From Membranipora membranacea (lineage: Eukaryota; Bryozoa; Gymnolaemata; Cheilostomatida; Membraniporidae), in assembly GCA_914767715.1 (NCBI GenBank), contig OU612074.1:12448062-12512061 (forward strand): a stretch of DNA of 64,000 nucleotides, written 5' to 3'. The notes beneath the pieces are model-generated. The model saw only the letters and a list, made by a program, of their open reading frames with translations. It made no database searches and had not been told where the DNA came from. Positions within the stretch are counted from its first letter, which is position 1, and each line of letters starts with the position of its first letter. The translations under genes were made by a program, and so were the position numbers. Shown in pieces: positions 33,930 through 47,400 of the stretch.

Positions 33930-36900
33930 TCAATCCGCCATTGTATCCGATGTGTCCTTTGAACTAGAGTGGAACTGTTTAGGTGGACCTATTTTGTCAT
34001 CCGACTGTTGGGGCAGACGGTATGTCAATGCCTTTGTACCTTTGACAAGTTGTTTCAATGCCTTAAAAACGGAAGCACTCACAAGAAAACCAAACAACAT
34101 GAGAACGCCAGATTGTGGATTCACAAATATGAATATGCAAGGCTGCAACCTCAGGAAATGCAGCACTGAGGAATCCGAAAATCCACAACATTCCAAATGC
34201 AAAGAACAGCTTGACACTTAGAGTTATCTTCTCCCGATGATCATTTCTAACAGCTCTGGATTGAAAAGCAAGTACACTGAACTTCACAATGACAATCATG
34301 TAGGCTGTAAGATAAGCCAGAAACATAGCAGCTAAAGGTAATAGAAAGTAGATGTACAATCCATAGCTTGAGTTGAGCCAGCATTGCGGCAGCCCATACA
34401 TCGGGGCTAGGTTTGAGTCAGCGTTGGTTTGGTCGATAACTAGAGCTATAACAACAGGAATCGCTGGTACACTCCATCCTACCGCTGAGTACCAACGAAG
34501 AGCCATTATATGTATGCTTATGTCACCAGAGCCAAATAGATACACATCATGGTTCCAGGTGATGACAGTCTTGCTGTTACTGGTGCTAGAACCAAGTCTC
34601 ACCAATTGAACCTGAGTTTCCCAAGGCAACCTGGTCAGACAGCTCTGGCAATAAGTTTATCCTGGGAGTGAAAATCAAGGACGCTTACAATCGGTGCTTA
34701 TGAGCAACCTCGCATTTTGACATCAATCAAGAACAGGGGTGAGGTCTACCATAACACAAAATAGTTAATGTTTCAAACACAAGGCTTGTGATTACTGAAG
34801 AACTAAACCCCTCTGATATTTCCCTACATGACCCTATGCCCTAAATAATACTTTGGCATAACATATATCATATGCATTTTGTTTGAGCAGTTGTAACTTA
34901 CTTGACAAGTTTGGACTAAGATTTCTGATTGACAGCATACATAGATTTGATTGTTGTGATTATCTCGACGGCGAAGAGTACAGACCAAAAGTAGCCAGCC
35001 AGGAAGAAGTAGTGAGTCAGTACTGAAGCAATATAACAACTGATCGCTGCCTTCTCTGCTGGCACTCCGAGAAGGAAGAATACACATCTAGTCAATATGG
35101 CTATGACCTGCAATAAATAGAGTACGAGAGGTATGCACCCGAGGGTGCTGGGGGCTGGAACAATCAACATTGAAAGCTCCCCCTGGTGGGATTCGAACCC
35201 ACAACTCCTACAGCACAAATCTTCTGACAGCGAATAGCAAGCGGGCTGACTGATTGACTGCGCCATCTCACCATCCCCAAAAAAGAATGGGTTGATGGCT
35301 TGTAGTGAGTCTTTCCAGCTTGTCCGCATGTCTTTCCATGCTGTCAGTCAGAAGATGAGTAAATGAGTAGATGAGAAATTGTCACAAGTTCATTATTGTA
35401 ACGTTTTCTCCTCCCGCTAATTTTCCATGAATATTATAAAAATGATTCTGATGGTTGAATATGTTTGATGGTATTATTATTATAGAAAGTTTTTATGGTA
35501 GACAATATCATCCTGGTTGGATGTCTACATACTGTGCCAAAGAATAAATTACTACAAAAGTTAGTGGAATAAAGGGCTGAACAATTACGTTATAAACATG
35601 TATTGTGGCGGTCAGCTCACCTTACTGAGTACAATGTATCCCAGTACATTGTGGAGAATCGGCAGCATACTGTTCACCATAACCATCAAGAACAGACAGA
35701 ATATAGAGATACAAAGCATGACAATGGTCACCAAATTCTCAACGCGGAGGCAGATGTTACCGAGCAGAGTCATATCCACAGTTGAGTCACTTTCTTTACA
35801 CATAGCTACCGATTGGTTGTCCCTCCATAGGACAAATGGTTCCATGAAAGTTTCACCATCCTCTAAGAGCCTCTCTGCTTTTAGATCCTCAAATTCCTGT
35901 TGCTGATAAATTTGCCAAAAGCAGTCCACACAAAAACTTTCAGAGGAGTTTGACAGTATTTCTCTCAGTTTGTCATCACTGTGCCGTACGCTAAAGTCTG
36001 ATTTGGTAGCAAGTCTTATCTTGAGACTGGAGTGGTTTAACTGTGAGCAGTTGCGGTCACCAGTGGTGTTTAAAGGCAGCGAAAAATTAGGGAGTGAGAA
36101 TAATGGATCTTCTTCCATAGGAAGCCCACACTCTCCGTCAACCCATTGAAGCGACTCGCCACATATCGAAGCGCATTGCTGTTTAGTCCAGTCATAAATC
36201 TCATGTTTTTGGCAGCTTGTCAGCACTCGGTCGAGGGATGAACAACCGGGTTCAGTTTTTCTTTTTCCGCCTGCATACTCTGTACAATCATATCCGAAGG
36301 GCTGAACTAAGACAAGTATTGAAGTCCATACTATGTTCTCTACAATGGACCCAACAGAATAAGCACAGTTTTGGCATAGGTCACATGACTTGCCCAGTTC
36401 ACAAAACTCCACCAGGTCATGACAAAACATATTCATGATATTATGGGAGTCTCTAGCTGCCATGTTGAAAAAGATTTTTGTTATAGTGAGACATAAGAAC
36501 AATTTGGGAAGTAAATATCTCTCACCAATCGATATACATGAATTCTGAGTATAATTTTAATAGCTTCAGCCTTCAACCATCACTTTTAACCTAGAAAACG
36601 CCTGTTTTTTGTAATGAAGGGAATTTCTATATCCTGTTGATTTGGTTGCATAGGGCCAAGAAAAGATTGGCCCGTGAATTTTATTATTGAGAGGCTATGT
36701 CAACTATCAATTTTGCCATAAGATCAACAAGAAAAACATTCAATACATACCCGTTGGACGTCGGCAGTTCAGGTGACTTATATCAATGCCATAACATAAA
36801 GCGCAGTAAATGTTTTTGAACCACATTTTACGAGGCGTATAACTTCCTGTGTTAACTATGGCCTGAGCCCCAATCTCACATTGCTGTCTAATTGATGAAT

Positions 36901-37641
36901 TGGTATAATCAGCTGGACAGGTGTGTAAAAGCCCTGCCACTAAACATTGGTTCTTCTTTAAGGATTCTGGCTCTTTGAAATATACTTTGCAGTTTCTGAA
37001 AAGAGAAATTAAATGGACAGCATAATTGCCAAACAAGAATTCACTCTTTATTTGTTACGATACTTTTTATTTATATACTTTTTGTTTATCTTTATCTTAT
37101 ATTAATATTATTTCTTAAACATTTTTGAGACTCTGCATTTATATTATTGTATTATTAGCGAATTGGATGAGAATAAACTGTAAATCCACTAACGGCATAA
37201 TCAACAATTATTTATTTTGGGATGCTCCCAGGGACAGCATGACGTGGGGATTATTTGAAAACTAAATTAGATCCATAGTACTAAACTTTCAAGAATTATG
37301 CTTGCATACTTACTTGCTCAAATTAGAATTTCAGGTACCTTCAAGTCAACGCTTGTTATGACACTATTAATGATAACTCACTGGTAATAGTAGCTGAGTT
37401 GGCTAGCAGTTGATGGTGTTGTAGACCGAGGCGATGAGGTCACAGGAGGTGAAGGACAATGCAGCTCCACCGTCCAAAATAGAAGATCATCTACAGACTC
37501 GCCATTGCACAAAGCACAGTATATATTCCTGTATGTGTAATTAGTCAATACTGATTGGGCCGCCCAATGAAGTAGATCGGTAACAAGCGAAAGTCTTAAC
37601 AACAAACTGTCTGACATTTGTAAGAGGTTAGATAGCTCCAT
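33930..37641 (-). pseudogene. Methuselah/adhesion-type (family B2) GPCR with an apparent frameshift before helix 7
   Basis: Exons (minus): 37382-37641, 36751-36995, 35621-36456, 34941-35107 and 33930-34516, with phases 2,1,0,2 that all agree. The ectodomain repeats a Cys motif (NIYCALCNG in exon 1, NIYCALCYG in exon 2) and has many Cys and N-glycosylation sites in exon 3. Helix 1 (LVTIVMLCISIFCLFLMVMV) ends exon 3; exon 4 holds helices 2-3; the last exon begins IHIMALRWYSAVGWSVP (helix 4, with the GW motif of family B). Helix 6 is FFAFGMLWIFGFL. Helix 7 (FVNPQSGVLMLFGF) lies one base out of frame; in the helix 6 frame translation runs on to a stop at 34063, whereas the helix 7 frame ends at 33930. 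No intron can bridge the gap. It is either a pseudogene or a one-base assembly error. A signal peptide is not obvious, so an upstream exon may be missing. Confidence 0.7.
35122..35280 (-). repeat. tRNA-headed SINE, family 2
   Basis: The minus strand has GATGGCGCAGTCAATCAGTC as A-box region and GGTTCGAATCCCACC as B box, then GGGGGAGCTTTCAATGTTGA. It matches 42935-43110 over the whole length. It lies in the intron between receptor exons 3 and 4. Confidence 0.75.
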
Positions 37642-38460
37642 CGATGTCTAGAAGTATCACCACTGGATAGGTTGATGAGTTCAAGCGGACATGTTCTTTA
37701 ACATCATTGTGAGATTATGGTATGCGAACACTGCTCTTAACTATGTCTGCAGCTAGATAGTCATAAGCTATTGGTGGTGGTATCTGATACATGTTATAGC
37801 AGCCATATCTTATCAACTGATACTCCATTTATACTTTAGAATAAGTACCACAGCATTATCTTTATTACCAACCTAGCCAAGGCAACAAAACTTTTTTTGA
37901 TTTAAAAAACTTCACTCTGATTCGATGTTATGTAGCTGAGTAACAGCAATGTCTGAAAGCCGATTCTATTCAGCTCATATTTGTTGATAAGCCACCATCC
38001 TCACAGCTCAACCAAACAGCAAATCAGTGTCAAAAGTGCTGGCCAATTAATATGATGAACCTAACAACAGCCGGTCAGACATTAGCAAGCTGAACTCGAA
38101 CTACTATAATCTACTCATTAGCCAGAAACATTTTTCAAGCGATCTTATCATAATCTTATACAGTCTGATTTAACTGTTTTGTCTTGTTTATTGCTTATTC
38201 ATCTGAACGAAAATTGATAATGAGACGAGACCATGCAGATAAGACTTCCTTTGAAGTCGATATTGCGGTTATCTGTCACCCAATTATGCGAAAAATAATC
38301 AGAAAAAAATTCAGAAAAAAACGAAATCATTTTATGACTCCTAAAAATACAACTACTGCATGCCATTTTATGACTGGTATTGCTTTGGTTGTGGCTCTAC
38401 AAAACCGTCTCTAGCTAGCTTAAAGTTTGAAGTGTACGAAACTGTTATTTTATCACTAGC
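37642..38460. other. spacer between the receptor and the next minus-strand gene
   Basis: No coding exon is supported. It should hold the receptor promoter and the 3' UTR of the gene ending at 38461. Confidence 0.4.
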
Positions 38461-41400
38461 TCAGTACTTGGTTTCAAACTGCCATGTCGCACCGACGTTA
38501 TGTCGATGCTGTCTCTGTCTAGATTCACCTGCTGCTGGGTTGACATGGTAGGATTGTTCCGTCGCAGAAGTAGAACTCCTATTGTCAGTATTAACCTCCT
38601 CTGACATCCCCCTCTACAAACAAAGCATCACTCAGATACACAAGTTAAATACGACCAAAGTTGATTACAAAAATTGTTGATTAATATCAAGTTGTCATAT
38701 CACACGCCACATCCCAAGGTACGGGCGTCAAAGTATTAGTTGCATTATGAGCTAGGACGCAATATATGCGCAATGTTGCCCTCTGTTTGCAGGCAGGTCG
38801 GAGCCAACCAAACCCCAGTAGTCAATGGACTGCAGTGGGATTCTTACTCACGATTTTCAACATTTGCATGCTAAAGGGACGGCGCTCTAACCAACTGGGC
38901 CAACTGAGCCACTCCTTACACCTTACCGTTGTTCAGCGTTAATGCGTTCATTGGGGTTTTAATTTGTTTGATAATGCTCATTTTATATTTGGCCTCATTT
39001 TGTATTTTCTACAATTTTCCTCGGCTGTTTGTTCTCAGCTTACTATAATTTCTTATTTTGATATAATATCATTGCTGATTTATTCAGCTAAAATTAATCT
39101 TTTGATGAATGTGTGAAGCTTGCTAATTCAGTATTTTACGTGGCACTTCATAAGCTGAGATTGGGTAAGCAATGACTTTTTGTAATCAGCTTTTCGCGCA
39201 AAAAGTTTGCTAAACCAAATCTAAGCGAATTGTGATTGAGATGAAAAAAATGCACCTTTATTAACAACCTTAAAACTTCAAACACGTCATTTTTCTCCGG
39301 CTTAGTGCAGCGTCATCACAGGTCTGTTTTTTGACATGAATTGGTGCTTATATGTTAACATCCAAACAAAAGTAATTCTCCCAGAGATGTACCCCCTCCT
39401 AGATTTAAAGAGGAAAATCCACCCCTGGATAGATAAATTGTTTAACCATGTAGAGAAGGTTCGGAAATGTAATATACTTACATCTTTGTTATAGGGGTTG
39501 ACAAGAAGATTCATCTTCTTTGGCCAGACCTGTCCGACAGTCTGTTTGGGTATGAAGTAAGGGTCAAGCTGTTGCTCAGACACTAATTCTTTGCCCACAC
39601 TTGTCTGTGTGAGGTGATCCATGTATGACATCGGCTGACGTATTCTAAACGAATATTTTTGTTTTGTCAACAAGTTACTAATTAATTCCATAGCACTGTT
39701 AATAAATTTATTCTTCAACATTTATCGTACAATAATGACGATTTTGTTTTGATTAAAATGTTCGGCTGAACTCTAATGTTTTGACTACTGCCTCATTTAT
39801 AGTCGCACTTCTATTTCCAGCACATCTATATCATTGGTTCGAACTATAAATTATCCGTAAAAAGTGCAGCTAACATCCACGCCAATTAATCTGTAAAACG
39901 CTTGATAGCTTATTATAATTTTACTGTAGCTTATTTTTTCCTTACTTTTTGTCAAGCCTCGCTAGTTTGGTCCTGTAACTTTGTTGTATTGGTATGAACT
40001 CTCGACCTATGCTTGTGGCATCGGTTGTCATAGTACGGGCTTGTCTAGGTCTGTATCGCCTCACTGCAGAAGGTTTCCTAGCAGTCTAAAGAAAAAATCA
40101 TCAACAACTTGTTGATAGACACACACCATGACAATTTTTTCAGTCAGATGGACTAACCCGTGACTAGACATCCATTCTTGGAGAACCATCACAGGTATAT
40201 TATTATATTATTCTGGAATAGAATATAATATAACTGTTCGATGGTAGAGAAATGTAGGACAATAGTCTAGGTGTGAAGTAATTAGGGTTTTGTTTGCGTT
40301 TGATTAAAATGTCTTGTTCTGGGATGAGTTTTTTCACTGCCATTTACCCAGATCTTGTATGGGTGTATCCCTTGAAGTATAATTATAGCTTTTTCGGCTT
40401 GATAGTTCATATCAAAGGTATTTCTTCATGATCTATACATTTGGTAAGAGGATTTCATACGTTGTTCCACTTCCTCACCAGCTGGGATAATGTGCTCAAA
40501 ATTTACACTCCTTAATATATGTATTCCATTTTTATTGGGGAGTAAAACAAGTTTTTAGGATTTGTTCCCAAATTTTCTGCCCCTGCTGTCATGGATAAAT
40601 CCCACAATGCCTCAGCGTGTTTCCTCTTACCAGTTCTTGTTTGTGGAGTTCTGCAGATTCAGGCATACTATAAGGATCATCAAAGAATCTCTGTCCCTTT
40701 ACAAACTGTCGGTTCAGTTCTACATCTGGCCTCCTCTCTGTCCGCCTAAGCTGTGTGGATTTCTCCCTGGAAGATGAAATGTAATGATTTCAATTTGCCA
40801 ACCAGGCAGAAAACAAGTCAGCCGGTCAGCCATCCTGACAACCAACCAGCAAAAAAAACCAGCAAACCAGTTAGCAAACAAGCCATCCAGTCAGGAAGTG
40901 AGAGTTCTTGTACTTAATTGGATTTATTTTCATATTGTGAAAAAACCAGGCGAAAAGTCATCACCAAAAAGTCCAAGACCAAGTACCCGTATAATCTGTG
41001 CACCCTGTTTTTTTTATCCTATTCACCGTCCAATGTATCATTACAAATGAGGCTGTGTGAAAAAAAAAGGAATGGAATTAAATAATTTATTTTCAAAAAG
41101 CAGTTTATCAAACAATGCTGTCTGACCAACTTTCTTTGTTTGGAAGGATTCCCTATTGGCGAACAGCATTTTATTTTGAAATATACTTACATCATAGCGG
41201 TGCCAGAGGGAGTTACATGATAATCGTGTACTTTAGGTTGATATCGGCGTTGTTTAGGTACGCCTGGTCCTGTGTATTTTGGCTCTATCATCTCTATCTT
41301 ATCGGCTGTGTGCTGTGGCTCCCCTATGTATCTCTTGGCTGAGGTTAGAAAAAACATAAATTGAGTTGCACATTCATTTTGACAAATGGCATGGCTTTTG

Positions 41401-44400
41401 ATGTTGCAAGTACAAAAGTCAACTCGCCACACGAGAACCTTCATTTAGTAGAATTAGGAATAGCTGAGACGATTGAAGATTTTGAGTCGTAAATTGATAT
41501 TCAGTTTTATTCATATCAGAGATTTGGTGAGGTGGAATCTGATTTTATAACCTTAACTTAGATTCCTAGGCACAGCGTTAAGCAATTAAGTAAGAACATG
41601 AGATCAATACAAAGCTATCCTGATTCCGTAACATGGATGATGATGCTGTCTCTATATCTCTCAAAGACACCGTTCCAGATTGTTATCAGAGGTACTCCCT
41701 GTCAACCTCATATCAATGACGTGAGTTTGCGCTGAGAACACCATCAACTTACGCATAAGCCTGACGCGCTGTATTTTCTTGATTCTACCCTGGTCTGGTA
41801 TTCCTGTTGGTGACCAGTGTACGCCATCAGCTCCGCTCCTCAACTCCTCTGTGAATGGTCGCCCCTGTGTCCTGCCTATGGCTGCAATCAACATTCATAA
41901 TTGCCAATTAACATGAAAATACTGTTTGGGGTTGTGCAGACTTCTCGCCTCTCATATTCAAAGTCAGTAATAGCCAGGTTATCAAAACCATTTGTATGTA
42001 TGTGTAAGGAGGTGGGGAAAGGAAGGCAAAACGCATAATGCTGCCTTTGCTCACAAACTGTTTTCCCTTTTGTGCTCTATTTTTCCAATTTAGACACACA
42101 CAAACATGCGAACTGACCACACAGATTTACATTATGATAATAATATTGTTGTTCTCTGCTAACTTGATCACTTGCATGAGACCATGGTTTTGATATCTAT
42201 TTATTGCTTTGATGATGTAATATTGCAAGCATTACCTATTCTGGGTTTGTGAGGACTGTGTTCATCTGGAGTTATCATGACACGGTCGGGAGAAGTGAAC
42301 ATGTAATCATAATATCGAGTGGGTGAGGTAGAGTCTAACCTCACTGCAGCTAGTCCTGGCTTCTGTTAGGGTAAGATATGATAAAGTATGTAAGCGACAT
42401 AATTTCTCATTAGCCAGGGTTGGCTGTGTACTGTTTGAACCCAGGGACTGGGCGGTGCTGATGTAGTGCAAAACCTCTTAGAAACGCCCATTGTGGGTTA
42501 CGTTAAGCGGTATGTAAATAAACCCACAACTTATAAACTCTTAACTTATAACATGTTATGGTTAGGCTATTAAGTTCCAGGTGTCATTTTTCTAAACTTT
42601 CTAAATAAGCTAGGATGAGAGGCTGATGACGTGATTTCCGATGCCTCATTTAGATTAACATTAATGCCTTTTAGGCCAGCAGCGGATATACAAAAAAGGC
42701 TCTAAAAATTACATCCGTGTAAGTGTCTTGAACAGAAAAAATTGAAGACTGTATCTGGTGTAGTTTTTTATGGTCGTTCTGATGACGCATATGTACTATT
42801 TCACAAATGCAGCAAAAAGGGGCGAATCCGAATTAATTTTTATCGACTGGAATAAATCATACATGAAAGCTCCATGTGGAGACATTTAGTTATTTCCAAA
42901 AAAATGTTGTAGCAGTTACATTTATTCCCAGGGTTACCCTTCCAGATAATAATATACTGGATAGGTTTGAACCCAAGGGAGCTGTGGCAGGAAAAATCAA
43001 CCATGAAAGCTCCCCCAGTGGGAGTCAAACCCAAACCTCCTGCGGCAGTAACACTGGCAGTGAACAGCAAGAGCGCTAACCGATTGCGCCATCTCACTGT
43101 CTCCAAAAAGAATAGGTTGATACTTATCAGCATACCCGCTAGTCAATACCCAGAGCTGTGTTTTCTCATCTCACGGCATGGCACATTCTAGTCTCAGTTA
43201 AATCAAATTATCATACTGATGGTTTAAATCACTGCAAGTTAACCTACCTTTGGTAGTCTCTTTCGTTTTTCATATATGGTCCTGCTGAGATGCTGACTTA
43301 AATCTCTCTCTACCTCTTTGTGTCTAACAAGCCTTATGTCGGCAGCTCTTATAGCCACATTACCATCAGCTGTGTCTATGATCCAATGCTGCAACAAACA
43401 TAGTCATGATATGTAGGTATAGTATTATATGACATTACTCATGTTCTGAAATCATAATCAGAACATTGTGTCAATATAATTTAACTATCCCTTTTGTCAA
43501 TAATCTCTTTTTTGAAGACAACTCATTCGATACTCCCCATTCGATGCATGGAGCCATACTGCTTATTTTGTTTATCACTCAAGGATGCCGATTTATCATC
43601 CTTGTGTTAACAATCTTGTGTTAAACAATGATCACCTCCACAAAACTATGAGTCAGTTATCGATTAGAGCAAGAGGCTCATTTTCTGCTTCAACCAATCG
43701 AAATAATAAAAATAAACAAATTCACATTCAGGAGTAGCCCTTTATCATTTCAACTTACATTTGTAGTAGAGTCATACCATCCACCATATATCTCCTCTTC
43801 GACTGGTAAATCCCTAAGAACAGCTCTGATTGTCACAGTGTCAGGTAACTCATTGATATCTGTCTGTGTGCCGATTGGTGCTGCAGGCCAATCGTTGGGA
43901 ATATACTTCTTGGTATACTTGTACAGCTCCGGCGTAGTTGATTCGTTGATTACGTTCACTGGAGAAGCCTTTAATATTAAATAATTCAGTAAAAAAGAAA
44001 TTTATATGCACATGAGAAAATCATAACGTAGGCTGTCATCAACATGTTGATGTGGGGAGCGAGGTTAGAAAAAGGACGGCCAAACCAAAATGATTCATGT
44101 TTTCTTCAAAGTAAAAGTGTGATACTGTATCATGATGTTTATCGGTTGGACAAACTGAGTTCTAAATCAACTTACGGTGTCCTGGTCAGGATTTTCTGCA
44201 TATAGATGCTGAACATTACGAGATATGGAATACCCATCGAATAAATGGTCAGTCACATCTGGCTGATATAGGTCTGTAGGCTGTAGGGATGGTCCTATCT
44301 GACTAAGAGGCACAGTCTCCACTCTAAATAAGAGAAGTAAAGTTTCACCAATTAATGCTTGTACCTGTGTCGTTTTTCTCTTATCTGGAGTGAGATTTCT

Positions 44401-47400
44401 GTATCAACGCTCTGAACATATGAATGTTCAGCAGAGAAGGCCAGGGCTGTTGGAACCATCACACATTTTAGCTCTAAAATGACTGTTTCCTTTCATAGAA
44501 ATTTCAGCTTTCAAATATCAAAGACATATCACTGATGTCTTTCTCCACATAGGTACACACACCATTCAGTTGAGTTTAGTGGTGCAAAGGATTCAAACAA
44601 TTGCAACAATCATCTCACTCAGAATATTTAAGTCCTATTCGCATTCAGCATTATAATATTATTTTGTAGAGTGAGGTGAATGCATTCATTTTAATCTAGT
44701 CTGGAAAAAACGTGCAGAATGATGGTTGATAAAAAAATTTGATCAAAAGCAAGTTGTCTTTTCACACACCATATCCTGAAACACATGGATTCAACTGAAG
44801 GTACTCCACAATATAACCAAAAATTAACCAAATATAACAAAAATAAAAATATAAATAAAATAGAGCGTACTTGTCAGCATGCTGTATAAATTGTTGAGTC
44901 AGCTCCATGTCATGTGTGATATCAGGTGTGTATGTGAACGGTTCCTCTGCTATATATGCCTCCACATACTCTTTCCTTACTCGGGAGGTTTGTTGCCCCA
45001 CCTGCTTCCTTAAAGGCTTGGTGTTCTTGTAGCCAATTCTCTCAGTCTATGATATGAAAAATGAAGGATAAACCAACTTTAGAAGAGAGTCATAATTGCT
45101 TGTTTGAAAGTTTCAGCTATCAGTTAAAAAAATGATTCATATGCAACAGCTGACCATAATGGTGGGGAGAGGTGTTAACCTTTGTTCAAATCATTCTCTC
45201 CATAAATATCAATGCAGGCTTGCACAAAAGGCATCATGTTCAGCCCGATTTTTTGTTATGCATCGAGAGGCAAATGTTGATGGGAAAACTTTATATGTCA
45301 CATACATACCATTAAGTTATAGCTTCCTGCGTCGCCAGTCCACTCTTCTGGCTCCATCTCATACCTCTCATGGCTAAGCAGTCCACCCCCATAGATATAC
45401 TTCTCTACATCTGGAGATCTGAGGCTAAGATCAGGCGGATGCTCCTCAGCTATCTCCTCCAGTGTAGGATTGTACTTCAGTGCTGACTTCAAATCTATGA
45501 ATACAAGTATAAACAGATCACATATAAGGAAAAAGCTCCATAAGGTGCTAGATACCCATATATGACCATGTTTCTATAAGGGACTTGAAGGTGAAAAAAA
45601 AATTGATTAGTTCTCACAAATAATTTTTCTTTATCATCCTAAAAAAATTGTCTAGACAAACTTAATTCACACGAGATTACCCTGGCAATGGTGACTTAAA
45701 TGCTGCGAAATCATTTGAGTAGCTCCATGTAATGGTTAGGTATGTAATGAAACTGTCTTTACTTACAGGGTCCCCTTACTTTCTTCGCTTTGATTTTTTT
45801 CGTATAATATGGCTCATTTGTTTGTACGGCCTCATTGATGGGTGTCCATTCAGTTCCTGGTGATTGTCGCATAGTCTATAATTAGGATCAAAGTGTAAGT
45901 CACATAATTTGTGCAGAGTTATAGCGGAGTTATGGCTTTAGAACATGTTTTGGTGGTTTGTGAACATATTATAATATTATTTCTGTATAAGGAAATAGTA
46001 AAATGTACTTAAAATAAGAAACTGCTGTTTCACTTCTTTCGACTGGAACTCCCTTAAACCGGGAATAAATGCAAAATCAGAATTAAGACTACAGGTTTGG
46101 AATCAGTATTCCCTAAAATCTGCTTCCCGGGCTGAGTAACGAGTAAACATGTATTAAAGATACAAATTACTGTGTGGTTACATTGAATCATAGATAATTG
46201 ACTTAGCAGAAAAATATCAGGACTAAATTGTACAGTGTACAGTAAAGCTCCCTAGCCCGAGAAAAGATCCCTATCCAGGCTGACAAAGGTCTATTATATT
46301 ATATATATCATCATGGGAATCGTATGAGAGCATTCGTTCAGAGTATATATAAAATACCCACTTGTAGGACACAGGCGACATTAGCTGTCTGATATTCTAA
46401 TTTGCAGTGTACTGTAGTATCATGGATATGGAATTGTGCTACCACGCCATAATCTAGGCATAACTAACGCAAGTTAACTGATGGTTCCAAATTACAATCA
46501 TAATTACCTGCATAACTTTCTTGGCTTTGATGCGTTTGTGCACAGGAACTCTTTCGATGTCTCCCGCAGTTCCGGCCACTACGTATTCTTGGTGTGTGTT
46601 CTTAGTGAAATCCAGTTCATGATGTCTACCTGATTGTTCGTGAGGTACACTATCCAAAAAGACTTTCTACAAATATAAACAAATACACCTCAACTTCAAA
46701 GAAAAAAACGATACATCATATCGCTGACCGGTTTGTGTATGTATTTTTATCACTTTTTAACCAACCTTTGGTACTCCATACAATAGCATGCATGTATACA
46801 ATGATCTTATTTGCTTTTGGGTACTGATCAGTTTAGTGTTAATAAAGTGAATAAAATTGATAATGTGATATATTATTTCAAATTTTTACTATTAACATCT
46901 TAGGGGAATCAGGTAATTGATAACATTAGAAGAGGTAGGCTACGTCTTCTTGAGAATCCGAGGCTATTGAATTCTAAATCTGTCACCAAATTCATTTGTA
47001 AGTGTATATTACCTGAGGTTTGGATGGGTCTATGGTCTCCCTAGTAACTATCGCTGACTTCTCGGCAGCATTCTTCTGTGATTCGTGAATCAGTACTTTG
47101 GGCCCACTAACAACATTCACTGAGTCTACAAACAAGCAAATAAGGTTAATTTCTGACTACACACCATATACCATTTAACATATGTTGGTATGCTTTTTTA
47201 TCCTTACCCTAGTAAATTAGAATATTGTTCAAAATAAAGCGGTCTCAATACTTGCTGCTGACAAACACCCATGATTGGTGATTGATGTCAGTATTTTACC
47301 AAAAACCATACACCAATGTAAGCTGGTTAATTCAAACTTTATAATTCAAAACTCTTGTTAATTCAGACACGGAAAATTGGTCCCTTCAGCCAGATCTCAA

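Noticed and set aside
34902-34941. A second frameshift in the receptor after helix 3
   Set aside because: An ordinary intron (donor TCTAT|GTATGC, acceptor GACATAAG|C) keeps the frame and gives a normal second intracellular loop.
35598-35906. Plus-strand 102-codon frame
   Set aside because: It is the complement of receptor exon 3 coding for the juxtamembrane region and helix 1.
40562-40777. Plus-strand 71-codon frame
   Set aside because: The opposite strand holds a better-supported exon (40631-40766) with matching phases and protein-like sequence.
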